Source: Limnochordales bacterium (lineage in GTDB: Bacteria; Bacillota; Limnochordia; Limnochordales; DUMU01). Taken from it: a stretch of 64,000 nt of DNA. This document shows, piece after piece, positions 24,537 to 33,061 of the stretch. The notes below the pieces were generated by a model that was not told the DNA's origin, ran no database searches, and saw only the letters and a list, made by a program, of their open reading frames with translations. The DNA lies in NCBI GenBank assembly GCA_014896315.1, contig JADBKP010000006.1:1-64000 (forward strand). Direction: 5' to 3'. The position numbers were made by a program, and so were the translations under genes. The first letter of the stretch is position 1, and each line of letters opens with the position of its first letter.

Positions 24537-26751
24537 CGCGGCGCACCTCCATCAGCAGACCGGGTATATCCAGAATAAGAGCAATGCGGCCGTCACCAAG
24601 GATGGCGGTGCCGGCCAGCCCGGATATCTCCCCGAGGAAGCGTCCCAGCGGCTTGATAACCACTTCTTCTTCGCCTTCGAACCCATCGACAAGCAGGGCG
24701 ACTCGCTCCTGTCCGGCCTGCGCGATCACCGCCGGCAACGCGGCTGTCGTTGACGAGGTGTCGGCCGCCTGACCCCAGAGATGGTGCAGGGGGATGACCG
24801 GTAGCACCTGATTTCTGTAGCGCAGCACGGGCCGCCCCTGAATCGTGGCGAGGTTATCGGTCTGAGGGCGGAGTACCTCCACCACGTTGACCAGGGGGAT
24901 GGCACAGACCACGCCGCAAACCTCGACCAGCAACGAGCGGATGATGGCGAGCGTGAGAGGCAAGCGGATTCTGAAGGTGGTGCCCTGCCCGAGAGTGCTT
25001 TCCACCTGAACGGTACCGTTGAGCCGTTCTACCGTCCGCTGCACTACGTCCAGCCCGACGCCGCGGCCGGACACCTCGGTGACCTCCCGCCGGGTGGAGA
25101 AACCGGGACGGAAGATGAGCTGCAGTGCCTCCTCGTCGGTCAGGCGAGCGCACAGTTCGGCACTCAACTCGCCCTTCTCCAGCGCCGCCTGGCGAATCCG
25201 GTCGGGGTCGATACCGCGGCCATCGTCGGAGAGTTCAAGATAAAAGTTGCTTTCCCGGTGGTAGGCTCGGATAAGGATACGCCCGGCGGCCGGCTTGCCG
25301 CATGCCAGTCGCTCCGTTTCCGGTTCGATGCCGTGATCGATAGCGTTACGGATCAGGTGCAGCATAGGCTCGTGCAGGACCTCGATGAGGGAGCGGTCGA
25401 GCTCGGTTTCGCCGCCCACCATCTCCAGGCGGACCTGTTTGCCGGTTGCCCTGGCGGTCTCCCGTACAAGGCGCGGCAACTTGCGGAAGAGGTTGTCTAC
25501 GGGCACCATTCGCAGGTGCATCACAGCCTCTTGTAGCTGGCCGGTGAGGCGGGAGAGGTGACCGGCAAGCTGAGCCAGTTCTACGAGCTGGCCGTCGCCG
25601 TTCTTGCTGGTCAGCACCAGAAGCCGGTTACGGTCGATGACCAGCTCACCGACGAGATCCATAAGCGCATCGAGGAGGCGCACGTCGACCCGGACCACAT
25701 TGGTTGTGACGGGTGATCCCGGCGCCGTAGCCGGGGTCGTGGGGGCAGCAGGGGCGGATGCCTGACCCGGGCGGGAGGAGGGTGAGGCGGAATGATCATG
25801 GCTCTCAGATCCGGCCCGCCCGCCGAGAAGATCGCCGGGAGGGCTCTCCCCGGGCAAGGCCTGTTCAACCACCACACTTTGGACGTCCGGCAGGGCGCTG
25901 GCCGCTTCCTGCAGCTCTGTGGGGGAAAGGGAGGATCGCAACCTTAATTGCAAAGGCCGGTTCCACCAGACCTGGTCGGAGTTATCTTCGCGGGCGATCA
26001 CCTGGCGTACTTCTTCGACATCCGGATCGGCGGCCGTAATGGTCCCCCAGTTACCGGCCGCCATCAGTACTTGGTATGCGCGAACGCCTGGGAAGAGGCA
26101 ACCAGGACGCAGCTGCACCTTGATCAGCCACTCGGACCCGCCAGGTGTCTGGGTGCTCGCTCCGGACGCAGCGGCTGTCGGGGGCGCATCCGGTTCTTCG
26201 GCGGCCGGGGCTCTCTCCTCACCATGGTTGGCGCCGGCCTTCTCCAACCTAGCCAGCAGCGCCTCAGCTTCCGGTGAACTCTTCTCGGCACGAGTGGTGG
26301 AGGCGGCGGAGAGAAGCTGGTTGAGCAGATCGACCGTCTCGAGCAGAAGGTTGATCAGATCAGGGTTTTCCCGCAGGAGGAGTCTTCCTTCCCGCACGGA
26401 AGCGAAGAGTGATTCCATAGCATGTGTGAGTGCGGCCATCTGCTGGAAACCGGCGGTGGCGGCGTTCCCCTTGAGGGTATGGGCCGCGCGGAAGAGGGCG
26501 TCGATGGGCCTTTCCCCGCTGCTGCCGCTACCGCTGCTGCCGCTTTTACTACCGTCTTCCCCGCCATCGGTCCCGGTGGCGGAGGAGGCCGTTTCATCGA
26601 GGACCCCTGCCTCGAGGGCTAGCAGAATCTCTTCCAGCTGATGCAGGTGCTCGCGGCTTTCGGCTACAAAGAGCTGGAACTCTTCCTCTCCCAGCCCGCT
26701 GCCCTCTTCTCCGTCTGCAAAGATGCCCCCATCGTCATAGGTGGCTTCCAT
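24520..26751 (-). CDS. cheA: chemotaxis sensor histidine kinase CheA
   Basis: About 743 residues, started at the ATG 26751 (AGGA 6 bases upstream) rather than the ATG at 26757 that touches the RBS. Domains: P1 Hpt with phosphorylated His in FRAAHTLKGNAATAGF (about 91); a linker and P2-like CheY/CheB-binding region (about 200-290); P3 dimerisation helix pair (VRVDVRLLDALMDLVGELVIDRNRL); P4 ATPase with LIRNAIDHGIE, DDGRGID and GRGVGLDVV; and the P5 CheW-like domain at the end. An odd feature is a Gly/Ser/Asp-rich insert of about 20 residues inside P1 (GEDGSKSGSSGSGSSGE), just before the phospho-His helix. Confidence 0.97.
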   Translation of the reverse strand: MEATYDDGGIFADGEEGSGLGEEEFQLFVAESREHLHQLEEILLALEAGVLDETASSATGTDGGEDGSKSGSSGSGSSGERPIDALFRAAHTLKGNAATAGFQQMAALTHAMESLFASVREGRLLLRENPDLINLLLETVDLLNQLLSAASTTRAEKSSPEAEALLARLEKAGANHGEERAPAAEEPDAPPTAAASGASTQTPGGSEWLIKVQLRPGCLFPGVRAYQVLMAAGNWGTITAADPDVEEVRQVIAREDNSDQVWWNRPLQLRLRSSLSPTELQEAASALPDVQSVVVEQALPGESPPGDLLGGRAGSESHDHSASPSSRPGQASAPAAPTTPATAPGSPVTTNVVRVDVRLLDALMDLVGELVIDRNRLLVLTSKNGDGQLVELAQLAGHLSRLTGQLQEAVMHLRMVPVDNLFRKLPRLVRETARATGKQVRLEMVGGETELDRSLIEVLHEPMLHLIRNAIDHGIEPETERLACGKPAAGRILIRAYHRESNFYLELSDDGRGIDPDRIRQAALEKGELSAELCARLTDEEALQLIFRPGFSTRREVTEVSGRGVGLDVVQRTVERLNGTVQVESTLGQGTTFRIRLPLTLAIIRSLLVEVCGVVCAIPLVNVVEVLRPQTDNLATIQGRPVLRYRNQVLPVIPLHHLWGQAADTSSTTAALPAVIAQAGQERVALLVDGFEGEEEVVIKPLGRFLGEISGLAGTAILGDGRIALILDIPGLLMEVRRDVNHQ

Positions 26752-26803
26752 CAGCATTCCTCCCGGACTTTCTCTCCAACTGATGACGTGCGCCAGGCCG
26801 TTC

Positions 26804-27298
26804 TCAGGCCTTCGGCAGCATCTGGCTGGCGGTAGTAGCGTTGAACTCGCCCAGGTCCGCCGCCTCCTCCGCGCTGAGCACCCTGGTCAGATCGAGCAGT
26901 ATGACGAGCCGGTCGGCCAGCTTCAGGATCCCGGTGATGTACTGAGTATCCACGCTCACCACATAGGGGGAGGGAGGCTCTACACTTGCCGGGTCGATGG
27001 TCAGAACCTCTGAGACGCCATCAACAATCATGCCGATGATCTCGCCCTGGTACTCGACCACTACGATGCGCGCCTCCCGCCCAGGCGGGTCGGCCGGCAG
27101 CCCCAAACGCCGCCGCAGGTCCAGCACGGGAATAACCCGTCCCCGCAAGTTGGTGACACCTTCGATGAAATCGGGTGTACGTGGAACCCTGGTGATTGGC
27201 TGGAGTACCGTCACTTCTCTGACAAGGCTGATGCTGACACCAAAATTCTCCTCGCCCAGCCGAAAGAGCACGATCTGGTCCGGTGCGCCCGGCGCCAT
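26804..27298 (-). CDS. cheW: chemotaxis adaptor CheW
   Basis: 164 residues forming a single CheW SH3-like domain: QIVLFRLGEENFGVSISLVREV, GVTNLRGRVIPVLDLRRRLGL and IIGMIVDGVSEVLTI. It couples receptors to CheA. It is the first gene of the minus-strand chemotaxis operon; the start ATG 27298 has GGGGGAT upstream and cheA follows after about 50 bases. The tail after residue 145 (LSAEEAADLGEFNATTASQ) is longer than in minimal CheW. Confidence 0.95.
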   Translation of the reverse strand: MAPGAPDQIVLFRLGEENFGVSISLVREVTVLQPITRVPRTPDFIEGVTNLRGRVIPVLDLRRRLGLPADPPGREARIVVVEYQGEIIGMIVDGVSEVLTIDPASVEPPSPYVVSVDTQYITGILKLADRLVILLDLTRVLSAEEAADLGEFNATTASQMLPKA

Positions 27299-27394
27299 GA
27301 GTTATCCCCCCACAAGCAGCTGATAGACCATCTCCCTGCTTGTTTCGGCAAAGGAGGGGCGCGGCTTTAAGCGGATCGTAGCCGAAGGCGTTGG

Positions 27395-28918
27395 TTAGCG
27401 TTGGACGCCAGGTGGCTGCAGATCGGAGAGGAGGCTGGTGAGCTGCCGATGGCGGGAGCAGGCCTCCTCGTAGAGGCGGTGCTTCTCCCAGTTAGGGGTT
27501 ATGGGCTTTCCCGGAGGCGGAGCGGCCTCAGCCGTATCGAGAAGGTCGGGCAGGTTGCCCGTGGCCCACAGCGCAAGTCGGGCCGCTCCCCGCAGCGACG
27601 TTTCACCGACCGAGCAGAGGGTGACCTCCGTACCCAGGATGTCGGCCAGGATCTGCCCCCACTGCGGGAAGCGTTGCAGGGCGCCCCCGGTGGCCGTCAG
27701 GGTGAGTGGTTTACCGGTAAAGTCTTCCAACAACTGGTAGATTATCTGCAGGCGGTAGCCGATTGCTTCCAGGGCGGCGCGGAAGATCTCGATGGGGCGG
27801 GTGGAGAGGCTGAGACCGGCAATCACGCCAAAGGCGCTCCCAGGCCAGTCCGGGCTGCGCCTGCCGGCCCAGTCAGGAAGGACGAGAAGGGGGCTGGGTC
27901 CAGGAACGAGGTTGAGCTCCTCTGCCAGAAGATCCGGGTCGCCGGGCAGAAGCAGTGTCCGGCGCAGCCACTCCGCCAGACTACCCGCACTGTTGACCGT
28001 GCCCCCCACCACGGCCCAGTCCCGTAGCAGCCGATAGCGGAAAAGCCCGAACGGGGCCTGCTCCGCCGCGGCAGCCGGCAGGATAACCCGCAGTGCACCG
28101 CTCGTCCCCAACATCAGCGACCAGTTGCGCGCGGAGAGTGCGTGGGCTCCCAGATTGTCGCAGGCACCGTCGCCTACCGGCAGCAGAAAAGGTGTATCCG
28201 CCAGCCGCGGGAGCTGCTGACGGAAGGGGGAGCGAAGGCCGCTGATCACCCAATCCGCCTCCCCGAGGGACGAGAGCTGCTCCGGGGCGATCCGAAGTAA
28301 CTGCAGGAGCTCCGGCCACCAGCCAAGCGTCTGTTGATCCAGCAGTCCCGAACCAGATGCGAGCGAGAAGCTGGTGGCGGTCCGGCCAAAGAGCCGCAGG
28401 TAGTAGTACTCCGGCAGGGTGAGCCAGCGGGCTACCTTCCTGGCCCTTTCCCGGTCTTCGTCCTGCCACCACAGGATCTGGCAGGCCGGGAAACTGGGAT
28501 GGAGGAATGCACCCGTTACCCGATGGTATTCCACGGGATCGAGTTGGCGGCGGAGTCTCTCGGCCTGGACGGCGCTGCGTCGGTCTTCCCAAAGTAGACA
28601 GGGAGTGAGGGGATAGCCGTCGGCGTCGACACCGATCAGCGAATGCCAGAGCGAGGCGACGCCCACGGCGGCGATGGGAAACCGTTCCGGAGGTAGGTTG
28701 GGGTTGAGCCGAGCAAACAGCTCCGCAAGAGCGTCGAGAAGAACGGCCAGGCCGGCTTCGGGGTCGAGCTCGGCCCGGTCGCCGCTGCGTACCACGGGTT
28801 GAGGTCGCGACACGTACAGGCCGGGGAGCGGCTGCAACGTGCAGTCGAAGATCTGCGCCCGGCAGTGTGTCGTGCCGATGTCTATGGCCACAACAAAAGG
28901 AGGGGCAAACGCTTCCAT
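27395..28918 (-). CDS. FGGY-family carbohydrate kinase (gluconokinase-like)
   Basis: 507 residues from ATG 28918; the track start at 28993 lies inside the upstream GH130 gene. N-terminal phosphate-binding motif VVAIDIGTTHCRAQIFD, then LLWEDRRS, MLGTSGALRV in the second actin-like domain, and TATGGALQRFPQWGQILADILG near the end. FGGY kinases phosphorylate open-chain sugars or sugar acids; the closest overall look is gluconokinase. It starts 7 bases after the GH130 stop, so the two are co-transcribed and the kinase probably handles a product of glycoside phosphorolysis or a related sugar acid. The exact substrate is not determined. Confidence 0.85.
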   Translation of the reverse strand: MEAFAPPFVVAIDIGTTHCRAQIFDCTLQPLPGLYVSRPQPVVRSGDRAELDPEAGLAVLLDALAELFARLNPNLPPERFPIAAVGVASLWHSLIGVDADGYPLTPCLLWEDRRSAVQAERLRRQLDPVEYHRVTGAFLHPSFPACQILWWQDEDRERARKVARWLTLPEYYYLRLFGRTATSFSLASGSGLLDQQTLGWWPELLQLLRIAPEQLSSLGEADWVISGLRSPFRQQLPRLADTPFLLPVGDGACDNLGAHALSARNWSLMLGTSGALRVILPAAAAEQAPFGLFRYRLLRDWAVVGGTVNSAGSLAEWLRRTLLLPGDPDLLAEELNLVPGPSPLLVLPDWAGRRSPDWPGSAFGVIAGLSLSTRPIEIFRAALEAIGYRLQIIYQLLEDFTGKPLTLTATGGALQRFPQWGQILADILGTEVTLCSVGETSLRGAARLALWATGNLPDLLDTAEAAPPPGKPITPNWEKHRLYEEACSRHRQLTSLLSDLQPPGVQR

Positions 28919-28925
28919 GATCAAT

Positions 28926-29978
28926 CTAGACGGGTTCGACCTGGGCCAGCAGCTCGTCGATGGTAGTCTCGGCGACGGCCGTCGCCTCGTCACTCACTCC
29001 GTAGTAGATCAGCACTCTGCCGTCCTCTTCCACCACCCATCCGCATGTAAAAACGACGTTACCGTAAAAACCGGCCTTCTCGTAAGGGGCTTCCGGCCGC
29101 ATAACCGGTTCGCGGGAGCGTCCCCTGACGATGTGCGGTTCATCGGTGTCGAGCAAGAGCAGACCGAGGCAGTACGCCTTGTCGTCAGCGCCGTGGTAAA
29201 GCTCGAGCCAGCCTTTCTCGGTCAGCACCGGCGGCGTCCCGGCACCTATGCGGATGCTCTCCCAGCTACCCGGCCTGACCCCGGCCACATGACGGTGGTT
29301 ACCGAAGTGCACCATGTCGGGTGAGTAGGCGAGCCAGATATCGGGGGTACTGCCCAAAGAGCGCGTATACGGCCGGTGTAGCAGAGCGTAGCCGTGCTTA
29401 GTCTTGCCCGGGAAGAGGGCTACGTCCTTGTTTTCCGGATGGAGGATCACACCGTGCCGGGTGAAGGAGCGGAAATCCTGCGTGCTGGCCAGGGAGGCAG
29501 TGATCCCAAAGTCCGAAACGGAGGTGTAGGCAATCCAGTAAGTGTCGCCAATCTTGGTGATCCGCGGGTCTTCAATTCCGTACCGTTCGTATGGGCCACT
29601 TGGCAGCAGGGTTGGCTGTGGATCGATGGTGAAGTGGAAACCGTCCTTGCTCCGGGCAAGCCGTAAGTGTGAAATAGAACTAAGATAAGTACGTCCCTTG
29701 TATACTACAGCCCGCGGGTCGGAAGCATCCACATCCGGGTCGTCGCGCCGCAGCTCCACCCGGCGCAGTACGGGCTGGCCATCCACTTCGTCTGCTACAG
29801 GAAAGCAGACCGTATCCGGGCCACTGGGAACCGGCCGCTCCGCCACTCGCAAAAGCAGGAGTATCTCGTCGCCAAACCGTGTGGCGGCCGCATTGAACGC
29901 TCCTATCACCTCCATACCCGGTGCGGAGGGGGGCACATCAGCCGGACGGATGATGGGATTCTGCTCGTAACGGCGCAT
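28926..29978 (-). CDS. glycoside hydrolase family 130 phosphorylase
   Basis: 350 residues of a five-bladed propeller enzyme. Family marks are EQNPIIRPADVPP at the N-terminus, GAFNAAATRFGDEILLLLRV, YGIEDPRITKIGDTYWIAYT with the catalytic Asp, and GAGTPPVLTEKGWLELYHGAD. GH130 enzymes phosphorolyse beta-mannosides (for example beta-1,4-mannosyl-N-acetylglucosamine or mannooligosaccharides), conserving energy as mannose-1-phosphate; some members are hydrolases. It lacks a signal peptide and works in the cytoplasm. A tiny membrane-protein gene precedes it by 25 bases and the FGGY kinase follows. Substrate specificity is not evident. Confidence 0.93.
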   Translation of the reverse strand: MRRYEQNPIIRPADVPPSAPGMEVIGAFNAAATRFGDEILLLLRVAERPVPSGPDTVCFPVADEVDGQPVLRRVELRRDDPDVDASDPRAVVYKGRTYLSSISHLRLARSKDGFHFTIDPQPTLLPSGPYERYGIEDPRITKIGDTYWIAYTSVSDFGITASLASTQDFRSFTRHGVILHPENKDVALFPGKTKHGYALLHRPYTRSLGSTPDIWLAYSPDMVHFGNHRHVAGVRPGSWESIRIGAGTPPVLTEKGWLELYHGADDKAYCLGLLLLDTDEPHIVRGRSREPVMRPEAPYEKAGFYGNVVFTCGWVVEEDGRVLIYYGVSDEATAVAETTIDELLAQVEPV

Positions 29979-30003
29979 CCTCTCTCTTGACCCTCTTCCC
30001 TAC

Positions 30004-30147
30004 TCAAAATGTGGCTGCTAGTTGCCACCAGACGGAGGCCAGCAACCCCAGTACATATACAAAGGTCAGCAGCAGAATCCCTTCTATCACTAAGTAAAAG
30101 AAACTACCGGTTGCCCGTCGATCCAGGGTGTGACGTTTGAACTGCAT
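30004..30147 (-). CDS. 47-residue single-span membrane protein (not in ORF track)
   Basis: Read from the minus strand: ATG at 30147, stop at 30004, with GGGGGAG 6 bases before the start. The peptide begins with a basic stretch (MQFKRHTLDRRATG) and continues with one long hydrophobic helix (YLVIEGILLLTFVYVLGLLASVWW). It is 25 bases upstream of the GH130 gene on the same strand. No family is recognised. The good ribosome binding site and clean topology (basic inside end, one span) support a real gene. A second tiny protein of the same design lies at 43734-43844. Confidence 0.6.
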   Translation of the reverse strand: MQFKRHTLDRRATGSFFYLVIEGILLLTFVYVLGLLASVWWQLAATF

Positions 30148-30293
30148 ACTTGCTCCCCCCAACAGTCGGTCTGCGCGGGAGGAGGTCCCGCGGCCTTCGC
30201 GGGAATCTCTATGTGGTCATCACGCCGTATATACGAACGTGCGGCCGCGTGCCGGGAGTTTATCCGCGGTGCTACCGTTCAGCGGTAGTGGAG

Positions 30294-30307
30294 TGTATAA
30301 TTATGCA
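30294..30307 (+). promoter_or_regulatory. candidate -10 box and ARG-box-like palindrome upstream of argG
   Basis: TGTATAATTATGCA contains a perfect TATAAT (30296-30301) and resembles the ArgR operator half-site pattern TGAATAATTATNCA. It lies 45 bases before the argG start. No clear -35 box is present, so repression by ArgR over the -10 is a guess. Confidence 0.45.
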
Positions 30308-30351
30308 AACGTGACCCGGCGTTGTCATCTACAGAAGGATGGTGCTGATTG

Positions 30352-31593
30352 ATGGGAGTTAAGCGGACTGTACTGGCCTATTCGGGCGGCCTCGATACCT
30401 CGGTTATCATCCCCTGGTTGAAGGAGCATTATGGCGGCGAAGTGATCGCCATGATCGCCGACGTCGGGCAGAATGAGGATTTGGCGGCGATCAAGGCTAA
30501 GGCGGAAGCAAGCGGTGCCGATCGCGTGTTCGTGGAAGATCTGCGGGAGGAGTTTGTCCGGGATTTTGTCTTCCCTATGCTACGCTCCGGCGCCGTGTAC
30601 GAGGGTAAGTATCTGCTGGGTACGTCGATTGCCCGGCCGATCATAGCCCGCCGCCAGGTGGAGATAGCGCTGGAGACCGGCGCGGACGCGCTGGCTCACG
30701 GCTGCACCGGTAAGGGAAACGACCAGGTCCGTTTTGAACTGACGTATAAAGCATTTGCGCCGCATCTGCGCGTGATCGCTCCGTGGAGAGAGTGGGAGTT
30801 CCGTTCAAGGGATGAGGAGATCGAGTATGCGAAAAAACACGGCATCCCGGTGCCGGTGACGCACGAGAAGCCGTATTCGATGGATTCCAATATCTGGCAC
30901 ACCAGCTATGAGGGCGGGATTCTGGAGGATCCGTGGAATGCGCCTCCGGAGGATATGTTCCTGCGCACGGTTGCGCCGGAGAAGGCACCGGATCAGCCCG
31001 AGGATATCGAGATAGGTTTTGAAAACGGTACGCCCGTCTCGGTAAACGGCGAGCGGCTGGCCCCGGTTCCGCTCCTTGCGCGCCTCAATGAGATTGCCGG
31101 CCGCCATGGTGTGGGACGAGTAGATATCGTGGAGAACCGTCTGGTAGGCATGAAATCTCGAGGGGTGTACGAGACGCCGGGAGGAACTCTGCTCTACACC
31201 GCCTGGAGAGAGCTGGAGTACCTGACGCTCGATCGGGAAGCATTCCATTTCAAGGAGATGGTAGCTATTAAGTATGCCGAACTGGTCTACTACGGTCTGT
31301 GGTGGACACCGCTACGGGAGGCGCTCGACTCGTTTGTAACCAGGCTGGTGGGCGATTTGAGCGGCACGGTAAGGCTCCGCCTCTACAAGGGTGGTGTGAC
31401 AATCCTGGGTCGCCGGGCCGAGCGGTCTCTCTACCGGACCGACCTGGCCACGTTTGCGGCCGACGATGTCTACCGTCAGGCTGATGCGGCCGGGTTTATC
31501 AACCTTTTCGGGTTGCCCCTTGCAGTGCAGGCACAAGCGTACGGGCGCGCCCGGCAGCTGGTCGACAAAGCCTGCGACACAAAGTCCGAATGA
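30352..31593 (+). CDS. argG: argininosuccinate synthase
   Basis: Condenses citrulline and aspartate with ATP cleavage in arginine biosynthesis. 413 residues, the usual size. The ATP pyrophosphatase P-loop is [16 protein letters not shown] at the N-terminus; [31 protein letters not shown] and [15 protein letters not shown] are family signatures. Start ATG 30352 is preferred to the adjoining TTG 30349. argH follows after 22 bases, so the two last steps of arginine synthesis form an operon, with an enolase-superfamily gene coupled behind. Confidence 0.98.
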   Translation: MGVKRTVLAYSGGLDTSVIIPWLKEHYGGEVIAMIADVGQNEDLAAIKAKAEASGADRVFVEDLREEFVRDFVFPMLRSGAVYEGKYLLGTSIARPIIARRQVEIALETGADALAHGCTGKGNDQVRFELTYKAFAPHLRVIAPWREWEFRSRDEEIEYAKKHGIPVPVTHEKPYSMDSNIWHTSYEGGILEDPWNAPPEDMFLRTVAPEKAPDQPEDIEIGFENGTPVSVNGERLAPVPLLARLNEIAGRHGVGRVDIVENRLVGMKSRGVYETPGGTLLYTAWRELEYLTLDREAFHFKEMVAIKYAELVYYGLWWTPLREALDSFVTRLVGDLSGTVRLRLYKGGVTILGRRAERSLYRTDLATFAADDVYRQADAAGFINLFGLPLAVQAQAYGRARQLVDKACDTKSE

Positions 31594-31615
31594 CGGGGGA
31601 CGGGGGCACAAGGCC

Positions 31616-33061
31616 GTGAAACTCTGGGGAGGCCGCTTTGAAGGGGAGACCGCTGCCGAGCTTGCGGCATTCCAGAACTCACTCCCGTTCGATCAACGGC
31701 TCTGGCGGCAGGACATCCGCGCCAGCATCGCCCACGCTCGTATGCTGGGAAAGCAAGGGATTATTCCGCCCGAGGATGCGGACCGGATCGTGAAAGGTCT
31801 GGAGTCCATCGCTGCCGATCTCGAGGCCGGACGACTCGCCTTTCCGCAGGGCGAGGCTGCCCTGCAGGTCGAGGATGTCCATACCGCCATCGAAGGGTGG
31901 CTTGTGGAACGGATCGGTGAGGCGGGCAAGCGGCTTCATACAGCTCGTAGCCGCAATGACCAGGTCCAGGTTGATACCCGGCTATTTCTTAAGGACGCCC
32001 TCGCCGGCCCGGACGGGGTTGATGCCGCGGCAGCGGCCTTGCAGCGGGTACTGGTAGAGGTGGCCGAGAGGGACGGGGAGCTCCTGATGCCTGGTTACAC
32101 GCATCTGCAGCGCGCCCAGCCGATCTTGCTCGGTCACCACCTGCTCGCCTACTTCTGGATGCTGCAGCGGGACCGGGAGCGGCTCGCCGACTGCGTGCGG
32201 CGGGCGGATGCCTGCCCGTTGGGAAGCGGGGCGCTCGCCGGAGTCCCGTATTCGGTCGACCGGGAGGCGGTGGCGCGGGAGCTGGGCTTTGCGCGCATCA
32301 CCGAGAACAGCCTGGATGCTGTGGCCGATCGGGATTACTTGATCGAAGCCCTCGCCGCCCTGGCCATCATCATGATGCATTTGAGCCGCCTGGCAGAGGA
32401 GCTGGTGCTCTGGTCGAGCGCTGAGTTTGGTTTCGTCGAACTGGACAATGCGTATGCCACTGGGTCCAGCATCATGCCGCAGAAGAAGAACCCGGACGGC
32501 GCGGAGTTGATCCGAGGAAAGAGCGGCCGGGTCTTTGGACATCTCGTCGCGTTGCTTACCGTCTGTAAGGGGTTGCCCCTCGCCTACAACAAAGATCTGC
32601 AGGAGGATAAGGAAGCGTTCTTCGATGCGCTGGATACCGTCCGGGCGAGCCTCCGCCTGATGGCGTCAGTGCTGGCGACCGCCCGTTTCCGGGGGGAGAG
32701 GATGGCAGCGGCCGCCCGGGATGGTTTCCTCAACGCCACGGACCTGGCCGACTACCTGGTTCGCCGGGGCGTGCCCTTTCGCGAAGCGCATCGAATAGTA
32801 GGGCAGCTGGTCCGGTACTGCCTAGACAAGGGGTGCCGATTGGAGGAACTGAGCCTGGAAGAACTCAAGCGCTTCGTACCGGCGGGCGCGGTGGCCGAAG
32901 ATGTTTACGACACCCTGGAGCTGCGCAACGTGGTCGCGGCTCGCAATGTCCCCGGAGGGACCGGGTATGAGCAGTTCCGCCGGCAGCTTGCCGCGGCGAG
33001 ACAGCTCTTAGAGGAGGTAAGGACGGGTAGGAGAAAAGTGGGCATGACGGGGGTCGAGTGA
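31616..33061 (+). CDS. argH: argininosuccinate lyase
   Basis: Cleaves argininosuccinate to arginine and fumarate. 481 residues from the GTG at 31616 (MKLWGGRFEGETAAELAAFQ); the track start at 31454 lies inside argG. Signatures are the HTARSRNDQVQVDTRL segment, the general-base loop GSSIMPQKKNPDGAELIRGKSGR and DKGCRLEELSLEEL near the C-terminus. It is expressed with argG, and its stop codon overlaps the start of the next gene by one base (TGATG). Confidence 0.98.
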   Translation: MKLWGGRFEGETAAELAAFQNSLPFDQRLWRQDIRASIAHARMLGKQGIIPPEDADRIVKGLESIAADLEAGRLAFPQGEAALQVEDVHTAIEGWLVERIGEAGKRLHTARSRNDQVQVDTRLFLKDALAGPDGVDAAAAALQRVLVEVAERDGELLMPGYTHLQRAQPILLGHHLLAYFWMLQRDRERLADCVRRADACPLGSGALAGVPYSVDREAVARELGFARITENSLDAVADRDYLIEALAALAIIMMHLSRLAEELVLWSSAEFGFVELDNAYATGSSIMPQKKNPDGAELIRGKSGRVFGHLVALLTVCKGLPLAYNKDLQEDKEAFFDALDTVRASLRLMASVLATARFRGERMAAAARDGFLNATDLADYLVRRGVPFREAHRIVGQLVRYCLDKGCRLEELSLEELKRFVPAGAVAEDVYDTLELRNVVAARNVPGGTGYEQFRRQLAAARQLLEEVRTGRRKVGMTGVE

